Positions 8,863 through 17,622 of a stretch of 64,000 nucleotides of DNA are shown here, piece by piece. The position numbers and the translations under genes were made by a program. Origin of the DNA: Bacillota bacterium. GTDB taxonomy: Bacteria; Bacillota_I; Bacilli_A; RF39; UBA660. The notes beneath the pieces were generated by a model. It was given only the letters and a program-made list of their open reading frames with translations. It was not told the origin of the DNA and made no database searches. Position 1 is the stretch's first letter. The number at the start of each line of letters is the position of its first letter. The DNA lies in assembly GCA_023460995.1 (NCBI GenBank), contig JAEWOE010000002.1:62001-126000 (forward strand), read 5' to 3'.

Positions 8863-9024
8863 GTGAAATTAGAAGAAATAGAACTTAGAAATCTATATGG
8901 TGGAGCTATAACTGGAACTTTAATAAACTCAATAACTAAAGGAGTAAATACTTTTTTAAACTTGGGTAGAGCAGTTGGAAGCTCTATAAGACGATTAGTA
9001 GATGGCAGTTTATGTCCTCTATAA
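8863..9024 (+). CDS. Double-glycine leader bacteriocin-like peptide 2, 53 aa
   Basis: GTG start chosen because AGGAGG (8850-8855) lies 7 bases upstream; the ATG at 8858 runs into a stop at its third codon. Leader MKLEEIELRNLYGG matches that of peptide 1 (shared E-L-R, aliphatic at -4, GG). The mature part is 39 residues: a Thr/Asn-containing amphipathic helix, then LGRAVGSSIRRLVDGSLC and a final PL. It has one Cys, close to the C-terminus, like peptide 1 and the next gene. It may be a two-component partner of peptide 1 or a separate bacteriocin. The gene overlaps the next by 13 bases. Confidence 0.82.
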   Translation: MKLEEIELRNLYGGAITGTLINSITKGVNTFLNLGRAVGSSIRRLVDGSLCPL

Positions 9025-9182
9025 TATTTAATATTAAAAAGAACTATAAAATTATTTTGTTAATGATAGTAGTTCTAATTTGTATGCCACTTATGACAGC
9101 GCTAATTGATATAATATTTACTTATGGAAAATATATAGGAAGTTATGCGCGTGTCTTAATTGAAAAAGGTGTATGTATGTAA
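9012..9182 (+). CDS. Leaderless membrane peptide related to peptide 2, 56 aa
   Basis: ATG lies inside the end of peptide 2 (+2 frame, 13-base overlap), and a strong terminator begins at the stop. There is no GG leader: a basic N-terminus MSSIIFNIKKNYK is followed by one membrane helix (about 13-35). The C-terminal half contains YGKYIGSYARVLIEKGVC, which aligns without gaps to LGRAVGSSIRRLVDGSLC of peptide 2 (6 of 18 identical, 5 conservative), including the lone Cys. An immunity protein mimicking the bacteriocin, or a third component inserted by the Sec/YidC route, are both possible. I know no described family with certainty. Confidence 0.7.
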   Translation: MSSIIFNIKKNYKIILLMIVVLICMPLMTALIDIIFTYGKYIGSYARVLIEKGVCM

Positions 9183-9207
9183 AAAGGAGATAATTCTCCT
9201 TTTTTTA
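9181..9207 (+). terminator. Rho-independent terminator of the peptide cluster
   Basis: AAAAAGGAGA, loop TAAT, TCTCCTTTTT and more T; perfect stem starting at the stop codon of the 56-aa peptide gene. Confidence 0.92.
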
Positions 9208-9220
9208 TTGTATTACTGGT

Positions 9221-9247
9221 TTGTATAAATAAATGCTGTGGTATAAT
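9221..9247 (+). promoter_or_regulatory. Probable promoter of the ABC/FtsX exporter
   Basis: TATAAT at 9242-9247 preceded by TGTGG; the best -35 is TTGTAT 9221-9226 with a short 15-base spacer. It leaves an AT-rich leader of about 145 bases before the ATG at 9400 in which I see no recognisable element. Confidence 0.5.
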
Positions 9248-9399
9248 GTTTAAGAAAGAAATATAGATATTAAATAGATTATGTAAAATAACAAAATCAT
9301 AAAAGCATACAATATATAGAAAATATTGGTTAGTGTTCGTTTATTTTAATAATAATTTGAAATTTTATGTTTAATAAAATATAGCTGTAAGGAAAGGGA

Positions 9400-10116
9400 A
9401 TGAAAATGAAGGAATTTATTAAATTTGAGAATGTTGTAAAAACATATAGTGTTGGAGATAAGGTATTTAATGCAATAGATGGTATTAGTTTTAGTATCCC
9501 GAAAGGAGAATTTGTGGTAATTCTTGGTCCAAGTGGTGCTGGAAAGTCAACACTATTAAATTTACTAGGTGGTATGGATAATGCTACAAGTGGTAATATT
9601 ATTATTGACGATGAAAACATTGAAAAATATAATAAAAATGAGATGACTGAATATCGTGCAGAGAATGTAGGATTTATATTTCAATTTTATAATATTTTGC
9701 CAACCCTAACTGTTTTAGAAAATGTTGAAATAGTAAAAGATATAGTTAAAAATCCAAAGAGTGCAGAAAGAATTTTAAAGGACGTTGGATTAAAAGATCA
9801 TCTATATAAGTTTCCTAATCAACTATCTGGTGGTGAACAACAAAGAGTTTCTATTGCTAGAGCGATAGCTAAAAATCCAAAACTACTATTGTGTGATGAG
9901 CCAACAGGAGCATTAGATTCCAAAACTGGTGTAGATGTTTTAAAATTATTAAAGAAATGTTGTGATGATAATAATGGTAAAAATACTGTTATTGTAGTTA
10001 CACATAACTCATTAATTTCAGAAATTGCTGATAGAGTAATTAGAATTAAAAACGGAAAAGTTGAAAGCGTTGAAGAAAATGCAAAGCCAAAGGAAATTGA
10101 TGAGGTAATTTGGTAA
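9400..10116 (+). CDS. ABC transporter ATPase, MacB/LolD type
   Basis: 238-aa nucleotide-binding subunit: Walker A GPSGAGKST (about 44-52), Q-loop in FIFQFYN, signature LSGGEQQR, Walker B LLCDEPTGALD and H-loop in VTHN. The DEPTGALD and LSGGEQQR forms are typical of the MacB/LolD/FtsE branch that works with FtsX-fold permeases, and such a permease starts two bases after its stop. AAGGAAAGGG precedes the ATG; a second Met two codons later is an alternative start. Systems of this type in Bacillota often export or resist antimicrobial peptides; the bacteriocin cluster just upstream makes self-protection possible, but this is inference. Confidence 0.93.
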   Translation: MKMKEFIKFENVVKTYSVGDKVFNAIDGISFSIPKGEFVVILGPSGAGKSTLLNLLGGMDNATSGNIIIDDENIEKYNKNEMTEYRAENVGFIFQFYNILPTLTVLENVEIVKDIVKNPKSAERILKDVGLKDHLYKFPNQLSGGEQQRVSIARAIAKNPKLLLCDEPTGALDSKTGVDVLKLLKKCCDDNNGKNTVIVVTHNSLISEIADRVIRIKNGKVESVEENAKPKEIDEVIW

Positions 10117-10117
10117 T

Positions 10118-12490
10118 ATGTTAAAGAAAAAAATGTTTAGGGATATTAAAAATAATATCATGCAGTTTATAACAATTTTCTTAATGGTGTTTTTAGGCGT
10201 ATTTGCTTTTGCTGGAGTTCATTCATACATGGATGGTATGACTAAAAGTGCTGATGAGTATTATGAAAATAATAATTTGCAGGATATTTGGTTGATGGGT
10301 GAAAATTTTAGTAAAGAAGATTTAAAAAACATTAAAAAAATTAGTAATATAAATAATGCTGAAAGAGAATTAACAGTTAATGCTATTCTTGAAAACTATG
10401 ATGATGTAACTTTAGAAGTTAATTTTATCGAATCAAATAACATATCAAAAATGTATGTTGTAGATGGAGAAGATTTTGATATAGAAAAAAAGGGCATCTG
10501 GATTGATAGTTATCTTGCTAAGAATTTAGATATAACAGTTGGAGATGATATAACATTTACATATCATAAGTATAAAATAACAGAAAAAATACTAGGTCTA
10601 ATAAATACACCTGATCATGTGTATTCAGTAAAGGATGAAAATGAAATATTCCCCAATCATAAAGATTATGGATATATTTATCTATCTATAAATGGATTTC
10701 CTGAAGATTATATATACGATGAATTAAAGAAACAAATGAGTATAGATGATATCAGTATAATAAAATCATATATAAAAGATTTTAATTTATCTAACTATTA
10801 TGTCTTTAATAAGGTTATTATCGATATTGATGATTACTCTAAGTTAGACGAGACTAAAACTGATTTAGAAAAAAATATAAAGTCAGCAATAGCTGTCACT
10901 GATCGTGATTCTAGTAGTTCATATATCGCTTATAATTCAGAAATAGAAGAAGGAAATACTTATTCTGGAGTATTTACATTTTTATTTTTATTTATTGCGT
11001 TATTATCGGTATTAACAACAATGAATAGATTTATAAAAAAGGAAAGAACACAAATTGGTACTTTAAAAGCACTAGGTTATAAAGATGGAAAGATAACAAT
11101 GCACTATATTGGGTACGGATTTTATATTAGTTTACTTGCTGCTATCGTAGCAATAATATCAGGAAAATATACATTTGGTAATTTCTTTATGAGTATAGAA
11201 ATGAAATATTTTGAAGTACCTGTGTACTTTACAACATTAGAACCTATAGTTTATATATTAGGTGCAGTAGTAGTAATACTTGTAACTTTATTTACATATT
11301 TATCATGTAAGAAAATATTAAAAGAGCCTGCATCTGAAGCCCTTAGGGTACAGATACCAAAAGTTAAAAATGCTAAATTTAGTATAACTACAAAGGGGTT
11401 ATTTAAGAGAAGTTCAATGTCGACAAAGTGGAATTTAAGAGATATTTCAAGAAGTAAGGGCCGAAGTGTTATGGCAATTGTAGGTATAGTTGGTTCTAGT
11501 ATGCTTTTAGTATCTGCTTTAGGTATGTTAGACACGATGAACTCATATTTAGATTGGCAGTTTAATAAAATATATAACTTTGATTATAAATTAACACTAG
11601 ATAGTAATTATAAACAAAGTGATTATGAAAATCTAGTTACTTCATATGGAGATTCAACTTCAGCAACTTTAGGTATTGAAATTAAAAATAATGGTGTTAA
11701 AGAAACTAATATTTTAACAGTTAATGACGCTGAAGATTATTTGAAATATACAGACCATAACAAAAAATATATTGATTTAACTAATGAAGGTATATATATT
11801 ACTGAGAAACTAGCAGATAATTTAAATCTTGAGGTTGGAGACAATATAGTTTGGCATATTTTTGGTAATGACAAATGGTATACAACAAAAATAGTAGGTT
11901 TAAATAGAGATCCTCAAAGTCAACAATTAAATATGACAAGAAGTTTTTATGAGACTTTAGGATTTGAATATAAAGCCGATACTTTATATACTAACGATGA
12001 CTTAAGTGAAGTTAGACAACTAGATGGTGTAAGTGCGATAAGAAGTGTTGACGGATTAAAAGAAGGTATGCAAAATATGCTTAATAGTATGACAACACTT
12101 GTAATAGTTTTAATTATGGTTTCTATTTTATTAGGATTTGTTATAATTTATAACTTAGGTATTTTATCTTTTACTGAAAAGCAATACCAGTTCGCAACTT
12201 TAAAGGTCTTAGGATTTAAAAATAAGCAAATAGAAAAAATATTTGTAAAACAAAATATTTGGCTTACCATTATCTCTATTATTTTAGGTGCCCCTTTAGG
12301 CTATTATATGACTGATTATATATTTAAAACGGCACTAGGTGATACATATGATTTTAATGGTTATATTAAACCTATTTCATATATATATGCTTGTGCAGGA
12401 ACATTTATTGTTTCATTAATTGTTAATAAGATGTTAGCAAAAAAAGTAAGTAAAATAGATATGGTTAGTAGCTTAAAAGGAAATGAATAA
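10118..12490 (+). CDS. ABC transporter permease with two FtsX domains
   Basis: 790 aa. Membrane segment at about 15-36, a large extracytoplasmic domain (about 40-280), three helices with the first FtsX domain (about 285-410), a second anchor near 445-465, a second extracytoplasmic domain (about 470-660) and a last FtsX set of three helices to the end. This 4+4 arrangement is the long single-chain permease that pairs with one MacB-like ATPase. Start ATG follows the ATPase stop by one base, so the two are translationally coupled. There is no two-component system next to it, unlike BceAB-type modules. Substrate unknown. Confidence 0.9.
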   Translation: MLKKKMFRDIKNNIMQFITIFLMVFLGVFAFAGVHSYMDGMTKSADEYYENNNLQDIWLMGENFSKEDLKNIKKISNINNAERELTVNAILENYDDVTLEVNFIESNNISKMYVVDGEDFDIEKKGIWIDSYLAKNLDITVGDDITFTYHKYKITEKILGLINTPDHVYSVKDENEIFPNHKDYGYIYLSINGFPEDYIYDELKKQMSIDDISIIKSYIKDFNLSNYYVFNKVIIDIDDYSKLDETKTDLEKNIKSAIAVTDRDSSSSYIAYNSEIEEGNTYSGVFTFLFLFIALLSVLTTMNRFIKKERTQIGTLKALGYKDGKITMHYIGYGFYISLLAAIVAIISGKYTFGNFFMSIEMKYFEVPVYFTTLEPIVYILGAVVVILVTLFTYLSCKKILKEPASEALRVQIPKVKNAKFSITTKGLFKRSSMSTKWNLRDISRSKGRSVMAIVGIVGSSMLLVSALGMLDTMNSYLDWQFNKIYNFDYKLTLDSNYKQSDYENLVTSYGDSTSATLGIEIKNNGVKETNILTVNDAEDYLKYTDHNKKYIDLTNEGIYITEKLADNLNLEVGDNIVWHIFGNDKWYTTKIVGLNRDPQSQQLNMTRSFYETLGFEYKADTLYTNDDLSEVRQLDGVSAIRSVDGLKEGMQNMLNSMTTLVIVLIMVSILLGFVIIYNLGILSFTEKQYQFATLKVLGFKNKQIEKIFVKQNIWLTIISIILGAPLGYYMTDYIFKTALGDTYDFNGYIKPISYIYACAGTFIVSLIVNKMLAKKVSKIDMVSSLKGNE

Positions 12491-12503
12491 TATTTAATTA
12501 TTT

Positions 12504-12530
12504 AAAAGGAGAATATTCTCCTTTTTTTTA
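12504..12530. terminator. Bidirectional terminator between permease and HxlR gene
   Basis: Perfect 22-base palindrome (12504-12525, AAAAGGAGAA outward arms) flanked by T on one side and A on the other, able to end transcripts from both strands. Confidence 0.88.
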
Positions 12531-12573
12531 TAAAAAAAATAATACTAAAGAGTATTATTTTAAAAACTTTATT

Positions 12574-12933
12574 TTAATTTGAACGGTTCATTGAACAACA
12601 AGCTTCAATACCATTCTTTTGTAGATATACTTCTCCCCAACTATACATCGCATTAAGAATAGGTTTTATACTTTTACCAAATTCAGATAAATTGTATTCA
12701 ACTTTTGGCGGAACAATAGGGTAGACTGTTCTAATTATTAAGTTATCATTTTCTAGTTCTCTTAACTGCTGCGTAAGCATTTTTGCGGTTGCACTTGGTA
12801 TTAATTTTTTTAGTTCTCCAAATCTTAAAGCGCCATCAACAAGATGCCATAGAATTAAAGCTTTGTATTTCCCACCTATTAATTTTAATGTAGCATCAAC
12901 AGGACAATTTAAATCAGTTTCACAATATTTCAT
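12574..12933 (-). CDS. HxlR family transcriptional regulator
   Basis: 119 aa with the chosen start at 12933: AAGGAGG sits about nine bases before it, whereas the ATG 24 bases further up overlaps that site. Winged-helix HxlR fold: CPVDATLKLIGGKYKALILWHL, RFGELKKLIPSATAKMLTQQL (recognition region) and VEYNLSEFGKSI (wing). N-terminal Cys pair (C4, C10) and C-terminal CC could sense metal or redox stress, as in other Cys-using HxlR proteins. It is divergent from the copper ATPase gene across about 150 bases and convergent with the FtsX permease, so the metal operon is the likelier target. Confidence 0.9.
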   Translation of the reverse strand: MKYCETDLNCPVDATLKLIGGKYKALILWHLVDGALRFGELKKLIPSATAKMLTQQLRELENDNLIIRTVYPIVPPKVEYNLSEFGKSIKPILNAMYSWGEVYLQKNGIEACCSMNRSN

Positions 12934-12987
12934 AATAATATTCCTCCTTAGTATCATTTTGGGTAGTATGTTACAAAAATGTGCGTA

Positions 12988-13016
12988 TTTCCATTAATGA
13001 AAGTTAATGATACAAT
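12988..13016 (+). promoter_or_regulatory. Probable copA promoter with inverted-repeat operator
   Basis: TTTCCA (12988-12993), 17-base spacer, TACAAT (13011-13016). The spacer contains a perfect inverted repeat, CATTAA (12992-12997) and TTAATG (13004-13009), separated by six bases, an ideal position for a repressor. The cognate regulator could be the divergent HxlR protein. No CopY- or CsoR-type box was found. Confidence 0.5.
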
Positions 13017-13080
13017 TATAACAGGCAATTTTTAAATAGTCAAATAAAAATTGTTTGTAATAGATAGAGAAGGTGAGTTT

Positions 13081-15534
13081 ATGAAAAAAGAAATATTTTA
13101 TATAACTGGAATGTCTTGTACAGCTTGCGCAAAACATATTGAAAAAGCTGTCAGTGAAATAGATGGTACTATTAGTGTTAATGTCAATTTTGCTACTGAA
13201 AAAATGGTAGTTGAGTATGATGAAAAAGTATTAACATCATCAAAAATAAAAGAGATAGTTGCTAAAAATGATTATAAGGCAATAGAAACTAGTAGTAATA
13301 AGATTATTATTCCAATTGGTGGAATGACATGTGCTTCATGTGCTAGTAGTGTTGAGAAGGTAGTTAAGCAACTAGATGGTATAGATAGTGTTAAAGTGAA
13401 TATTGCAACGGAAAAAGCAAATATATCTTATGATCAAAATATAGTTCAGCTTGCAGAGATAAAAAAGGCAATTGAACAAGCAGGATATAAAGTTTTGGAA
13501 ATGAAAAAAGACAATTTAATAGATGAAGATAGAATTAGAAAAGAAAAAGAGATAAATACTCTTTGGACAAAATTTGTTATATCAATAATTTTTTCATTAC
13601 CACTTTTATATATTGCCATGGTTCCTATGATTAGTTTTATAAGATTACCTTTTCCTGGTGAATTAGATCCAATGCAGTATCCTTTAATTTACGCATTAAT
13701 TCAACTAATGTTAGTAATTCCAGTAATATGTGTTGGTTATAAGTTTTATACAGTTGGTTTTAAAGCTCTTATTAATAGGAGACCTAATATGGATTCACTT
13801 ATTGCAATTGGAACAACTGCGGCAATATTATATAGTATTTATAATACGATATTAATTGCTAGAGGTCAGTTTGTATTAGTAGAATCATTATATTATGAAA
13901 CGGCTGGTGTAATTATAACTTTGATTTTACTTGGGAAGTCACTGGAAGCTGTTTCAAAAGGAAAAACAAGTGAAGCCATAAAGAAATTAATTGGACTAGC
14001 ACCAAAAACGGCACTTATTGAAGAAAAAGGTAAAGAAAAAGAAGTTTCTATAGATGAAGTTATAATAAATGATATCATTATTGTTAAACCAGGAACAAAA
14101 ATTCCAGTTGATGGTGTTATTGTAGAGGGATATAGTTCTGTTGATGAATCAATGCTAACTGGTGAAAGTATGCCAGTAGATAAAAAGATAGGCGACAATG
14201 TCTATGCAGCTTCAATTAATGATAATGGTTTAATTAAATTTAGAGCAACAAAAGTCGGAAGTGATACAGCATTAGCGCAAATTATAAAATTAGTAGAAGA
14301 TGCTCAGGAATCTAAGGCACCAATCGCTAAAGTTGCTGATACAGTTTCAGGGTACTTTGTTCCAATAGTCTGTCTTATTGCTGTTGCTGCAGGAGTTATT
14401 TGGTTCATAGTTACTCATGATTTAGAATTCTCATTAAAGATATTTATTTCAGTTTTAGTAATTGCGTGCCCATGTGCCCTTGGTCTTGCAACTCCAACTG
14501 CTATCATGGTTGGAACAGGAAAAGGCGCAGAAAAAGGCATTTTAATAAAGGGTGGCGAAGCTCTTGAAATAGCTCATAAAATAAATACAATAATTCTTGA
14601 TAAAACTGGAACAATAACAGAAGGAAAACCACAAGTTACTGATATTATTGTGGTAGAAGATGTAACTGAAGATAAAATCTTAAAAATAGCTGCATCAGCT
14701 GAAAAAGGATCTGAACATCCTCTTGGAAAAGCTATTTTAAATGAAGCAGAAAGTAGACATATGAACTTGCTAAAAATGAGTGAGTTTAAATCTTTAACTG
14801 GATTAGGAATATCAGCTGAGATAGATAATATTAAAGTATTACTTGGAAATAAAAAGTTAATGGATGAGTATTCTATATCTTTGGAAAAACTAGAAGAAGA
14901 ATCCGATGTATTAGCTTATAATGGTAAAACTCCAATGTTCATTGCTTTTGATGGAAAAATTGCTGGAATTATTGCAGTATCTGATGTTGTAAAAAGTAGT
15001 AGCAAAAAGGCAATAGAAAAACTTCAAAAGATGGGAATTGAAGTGGTGATGATAACAGGAGATAATAAAAAAACAGCTGCAGCAATTGCAAAACAAGTTG
15101 GAATAAATAAAGCATTGTCTGAGGTTCTTCCACAAGATAAAGCTGCCGAAGTTAAAAAATTACAAAGTAAAAATAAAAAAGTTGCAATGGTTGGAGATGG
15201 TATAAATGATGCTCCTGCACTTGCGCAAGCTGATATAGGTATTGCTATTGGTTCAGGTACTGATGTAGCAATAGAATCAGCAGATATTGTTCTTATGAAA
15301 AGTGATTTAATGGATGTTCCAGTTGCATTAGAATTAAGTAAAAAAACTATAAGAAACATAAAGCAAAATTTATTTTGGGCATTTGGTTATAATGTGATTG
15401 GTATTCCAATTGCGGCCGGTTTATTATACGGAATTAATGGTTTGTTACTTAATCCAATTATAGCTGCTTTAGCAATGAGTTTAAGTTCAGTATCAGTTCT
15501 AACCAATGCGTTAAGACTTAAAAAATTTAAGTAA
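13081..15534 (+). CDS. copA: Copper-type P1B ATPase CopA with two metal-binding domains
   Basis: 817 aa; ATG 13081 follows GAAGGTGAG, and the TTG ten codons upstream is ignored. Two HMA domains with GMSCTAC (C13, C16) and GMTCASC (C84, C87), eight membrane helices, actuator TGES, the transport motif CPC (C463-P-C465), phosphorylation site DKTGT (D507), SEHPLG nucleotide-binding motif and GDGINDAPAL hinge. CPC plus the C-terminal NxxS/MSxSS pattern (MSLSSVSVL) indicates Cu(I) export. Next come a small anchored protein and an HMA-cupredoxin fusion, supporting copper. All catalytic residues are present. Confidence 0.95.
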   Translation: MKKEIFYITGMSCTACAKHIEKAVSEIDGTISVNVNFATEKMVVEYDEKVLTSSKIKEIVAKNDYKAIETSSNKIIIPIGGMTCASCASSVEKVVKQLDGIDSVKVNIATEKANISYDQNIVQLAEIKKAIEQAGYKVLEMKKDNLIDEDRIRKEKEINTLWTKFVISIIFSLPLLYIAMVPMISFIRLPFPGELDPMQYPLIYALIQLMLVIPVICVGYKFYTVGFKALINRRPNMDSLIAIGTTAAILYSIYNTILIARGQFVLVESLYYETAGVIITLILLGKSLEAVSKGKTSEAIKKLIGLAPKTALIEEKGKEKEVSIDEVIINDIIIVKPGTKIPVDGVIVEGYSSVDESMLTGESMPVDKKIGDNVYAASINDNGLIKFRATKVGSDTALAQIIKLVEDAQESKAPIAKVADTVSGYFVPIVCLIAVAAGVIWFIVTHDLEFSLKIFISVLVIACPCALGLATPTAIMVGTGKGAEKGILIKGGEALEIAHKINTIILDKTGTITEGKPQVTDIIVVEDVTEDKILKIAASAEKGSEHPLGKAILNEAESRHMNLLKMSEFKSLTGLGISAEIDNIKVLLGNKKLMDEYSISLEKLEEESDVLAYNGKTPMFIAFDGKIAGIIAVSDVVKSSSKKAIEKLQKMGIEVVMITGDNKKTAAAIAKQVGINKALSEVLPQDKAAEVKKLQSKNKKVAMVGDGINDAPALAQADIGIAIGSGTDVAIESADIVLMKSDLMDVPVALELSKKTIRNIKQNLFWAFGYNVIGIPIAAGLLYGINGLLLNPIIAALAMSLSSVSVLTNALRLKKFK

Positions 15535-15559
15535 CTAATATAGAAAGGATGACAAAATA

Positions 15560-16249
15560 ATGAAAAATAAAATTATTATACTATCAGTATTAGGCTTAAT
15601 AACAGTTATTGGTATTATATTTACTTCAATTAAGTTATTAAAAAACTTAGATGTAGTAGGAAAACAATCACTTAGTTCATTTAAAGAAGTAACAGTCCAG
15701 TTAGCAGATAATATTAAATTAAATGAGGCAAGTACTAGTTGGATATTATCTTCTCCAGATAATAGTGCATATTTTTATTGGAGTACTGATTTTAGTAAAA
15801 CTAATAATTATGATATAATGCTAGAACTTGCTATTGAACCTTTCATCCAGGCTGGTTTAGATAAGAATAAGCTGCCAGAAGAAATGCTATCTAATGATGT
15901 GATTATAGTTGGCACAAAATTAAGTGATGAAAAGACTACATATGATGGAGATTTTTCTTCTTATGAGTCGTATAAAAAAATAGTTGAATCAAAAAGAAAT
16001 AGTATTAAGTACCATGCTGAGTTAGATCATTATGGTATTGATTTAGGTAATGGAAACTTATTTGAATGGGCAAAAGATATGAATACAAATGATAAAGATA
16101 TAGTTTTTGTACTTAATCCAGAACCATTTATAGATGCTGGAGTTAATCCGGAAAAAGTAGATGGCTGGGTATATGCTAAGGTTCCTACAATGAAAGATGG
16201 AAAAAAAATCGAAGTATATAAACTTTTAAAACCATTCAATTTAAAATAA
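15560..16249 (+). CDS. Unknown membrane-anchored protein with internal repeat, 229 aa
   Basis: Begins with an uncleaved-looking signal anchor (about 4-26), after which the protein is extracytoplasmic. Two halves share a motif: EPFIQAGLDKNKL near 94-106 and EPFIDAGVNPEKV near 193-205, each followed by a strand ending in a lysine-rich turn, so an internal duplication is likely. It has no Cys, so it is not a classical thiol copper chaperone. AAAGGATG precedes the ATG, 25 bases after copA, which makes cotranscription likely. Function unknown; a periplasm-side partner of CopA or of the next fusion protein is the contextual guess. Confidence 0.75.
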   Translation: MKNKIIILSVLGLITVIGIIFTSIKLLKNLDVVGKQSLSSFKEVTVQLADNIKLNEASTSWILSSPDNSAYFYWSTDFSKTNNYDIMLELAIEPFIQAGLDKNKLPEEMLSNDVIIVGTKLSDEKTTYDGDFSSYESYKKIVESKRNSIKYHAELDHYGIDLGNGNLFEWAKDMNTNDKDIVFVLNPEPFIDAGVNPEKVDGWVYAKVPTMKDGKKIEVYKLLKPFNLK

Positions 16250-16305
16250 TAGAAAGTATTAATAATTCTTAACTAGTATTTTATAAAAAAGGAAGGAGGA
16301 ATAAT

Positions 16306-17622
16306 ATGGAAAAAATGTATGTCAAAATTGATGGTATAACATGCGATCACTGCAGGATGAAAATAACTAAGGCTTTAGAACAAATAAAGAATGTTAATAC
16401 TATTTCATTCGATGGACATATTGCTGAAGTAACGTATAAAGGTAAATTAAATAAAAATGATATAGTAAATTCTATTATTAAAATAGATTATTACACTGAT
16501 TTGAAAATGATTTCTAATAATAAAAAAGCATTAAAACGTACTATGTCGATGGGGCAGTTTTTAAAAATACTAATTATTATTATTTTATTAGCCATAACAC
16601 TAAATATGTTATTTGGATTTAACATATTTAATATGATTCCTGTAATAAATAGTAGGACAACTTATTCAATGCTTTTTGTTACAGGACTTTTAACTAGTGT
16701 ACACTGCATTTCAATGTGTGGGGCAATTAACTTAATAGCAAGTAGTTCGATTAAGAGAAACTTTAAAAAACCATTTTTATATAATTTAGGTAGACTTGTC
16801 TCATATACCATAATTGGTGGCTTAGTAGGATTAATAGGTAGTGTTTTTAAATTTAATTCATACATAGATGGTACTATAATTATAATAGCTTCTATATTTA
16901 TGCTTTTAATGTCACTTAATATGATGGGTATTGTAGATTTTTCTATAAAGTTTAGAACTCCTAAAATTTTTAATAAATTAAAGATAAATGGACCTTTTGC
17001 CTTAGGATTATTAAATGGACTTATGCCATGTGGACCACTTCAAGCAATGCAAGTATATGCATTATCAACAGGTTCATTTATTTATGGTTCTTTATCTATG
17101 TTTCTATTTTGTTTAGGAACAATTCCATTAATGCTTTTAGTAGGGATTGTATCTAATTTCTTAAATAATAATCATAGGAAGATTATGAATAAAGTTTCAA
17201 CGGTTATAGTTTTAATTTTATCTTTTGTAATGCTTAATCGTGGTTTATTAAGTATGGGGATAGATATTTCTAATATTTTCATACCAAATTATGATAATTA
17301 TATAAAGAGTGAAATGGTTGATGATTATCAGGTTATAGAATTTGATTTATCGACTTCTGGTTACAAGGACATTGTTGTAAAACAAGGAATTCCTGTTAAG
17401 ATGATTATAAATGTAAGCGTAAATTCACTAACTGGTTGTAATAATGCTATAAAAATAAATAGTTTTAATATAGATAGAGATTTACAGGTCGGACAAAATG
17501 TAATTGAGTTTACCCCAAATAAGAAAGGCACATATACATATACATGTTGGATGGGTATGCTTAAAAACAATATTGTTGTTGTAGATGATAAGACTGTTTT
17601 TACAGGAGGTAATAATGATTAA
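16306..17622 (+). CDS. HMA - DsbD_2/TauE-like membrane - cupredoxin fusion protein
   Basis: 438 aa in three parts. Residues 1-70: heavy-metal-associated domain with GITCDHC (C13, C16). About 85-325: six or more membrane helices with the family signatures TSVHCISMCGAI and LGLLNGLMPCGPLQAM, as in DsbD_2/UreH-like transport proteins, where membrane Cys pairs carry metal or electrons. About 340-435: a cupredoxin-like beta domain ending FTPNKKGTYTYTCWMGML, with Cys and Met as in blue-copper-type sites but no obvious His. Ribosome binding site GGAAGGAGG. The protein could take copper from a cytosolic or membrane carrier and present it outside. Confidence 0.88.
   Translation: MEKMYVKIDGITCDHCRMKITKALEQIKNVNTISFDGHIAEVTYKGKLNKNDIVNSIIKIDYYTDLKMISNNKKALKRTMSMGQFLKILIIIILLAITLNMLFGFNIFNMIPVINSRTTYSMLFVTGLLTSVHCISMCGAINLIASSSIKRNFKKPFLYNLGRLVSYTIIGGLVGLIGSVFKFNSYIDGTIIIIASIFMLLMSLNMMGIVDFSIKFRTPKIFNKLKINGPFALGLLNGLMPCGPLQAMQVYALSTGSFIYGSLSMFLFCLGTIPLMLLVGIVSNFLNNNHRKIMNKVSTVIVLILSFVMLNRGLLSMGIDISNIFIPNYDNYIKSEMVDDYQVIEFDLSTSGYKDIVVKQGIPVKMIINVSVNSLTGCNNAIKINSFNIDRDLQVGQNVIEFTPNKKGTYTYTCWMGMLKNNIVVVDDKTVFTGGNND

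Noticed and set aside
9400..12490. Bce-type peptide-sensing module
   Set aside because: No histidine kinase or response regulator is next to the ABC-FtsX pair, so it is kept as a MacB-type exporter of unknown substrate.
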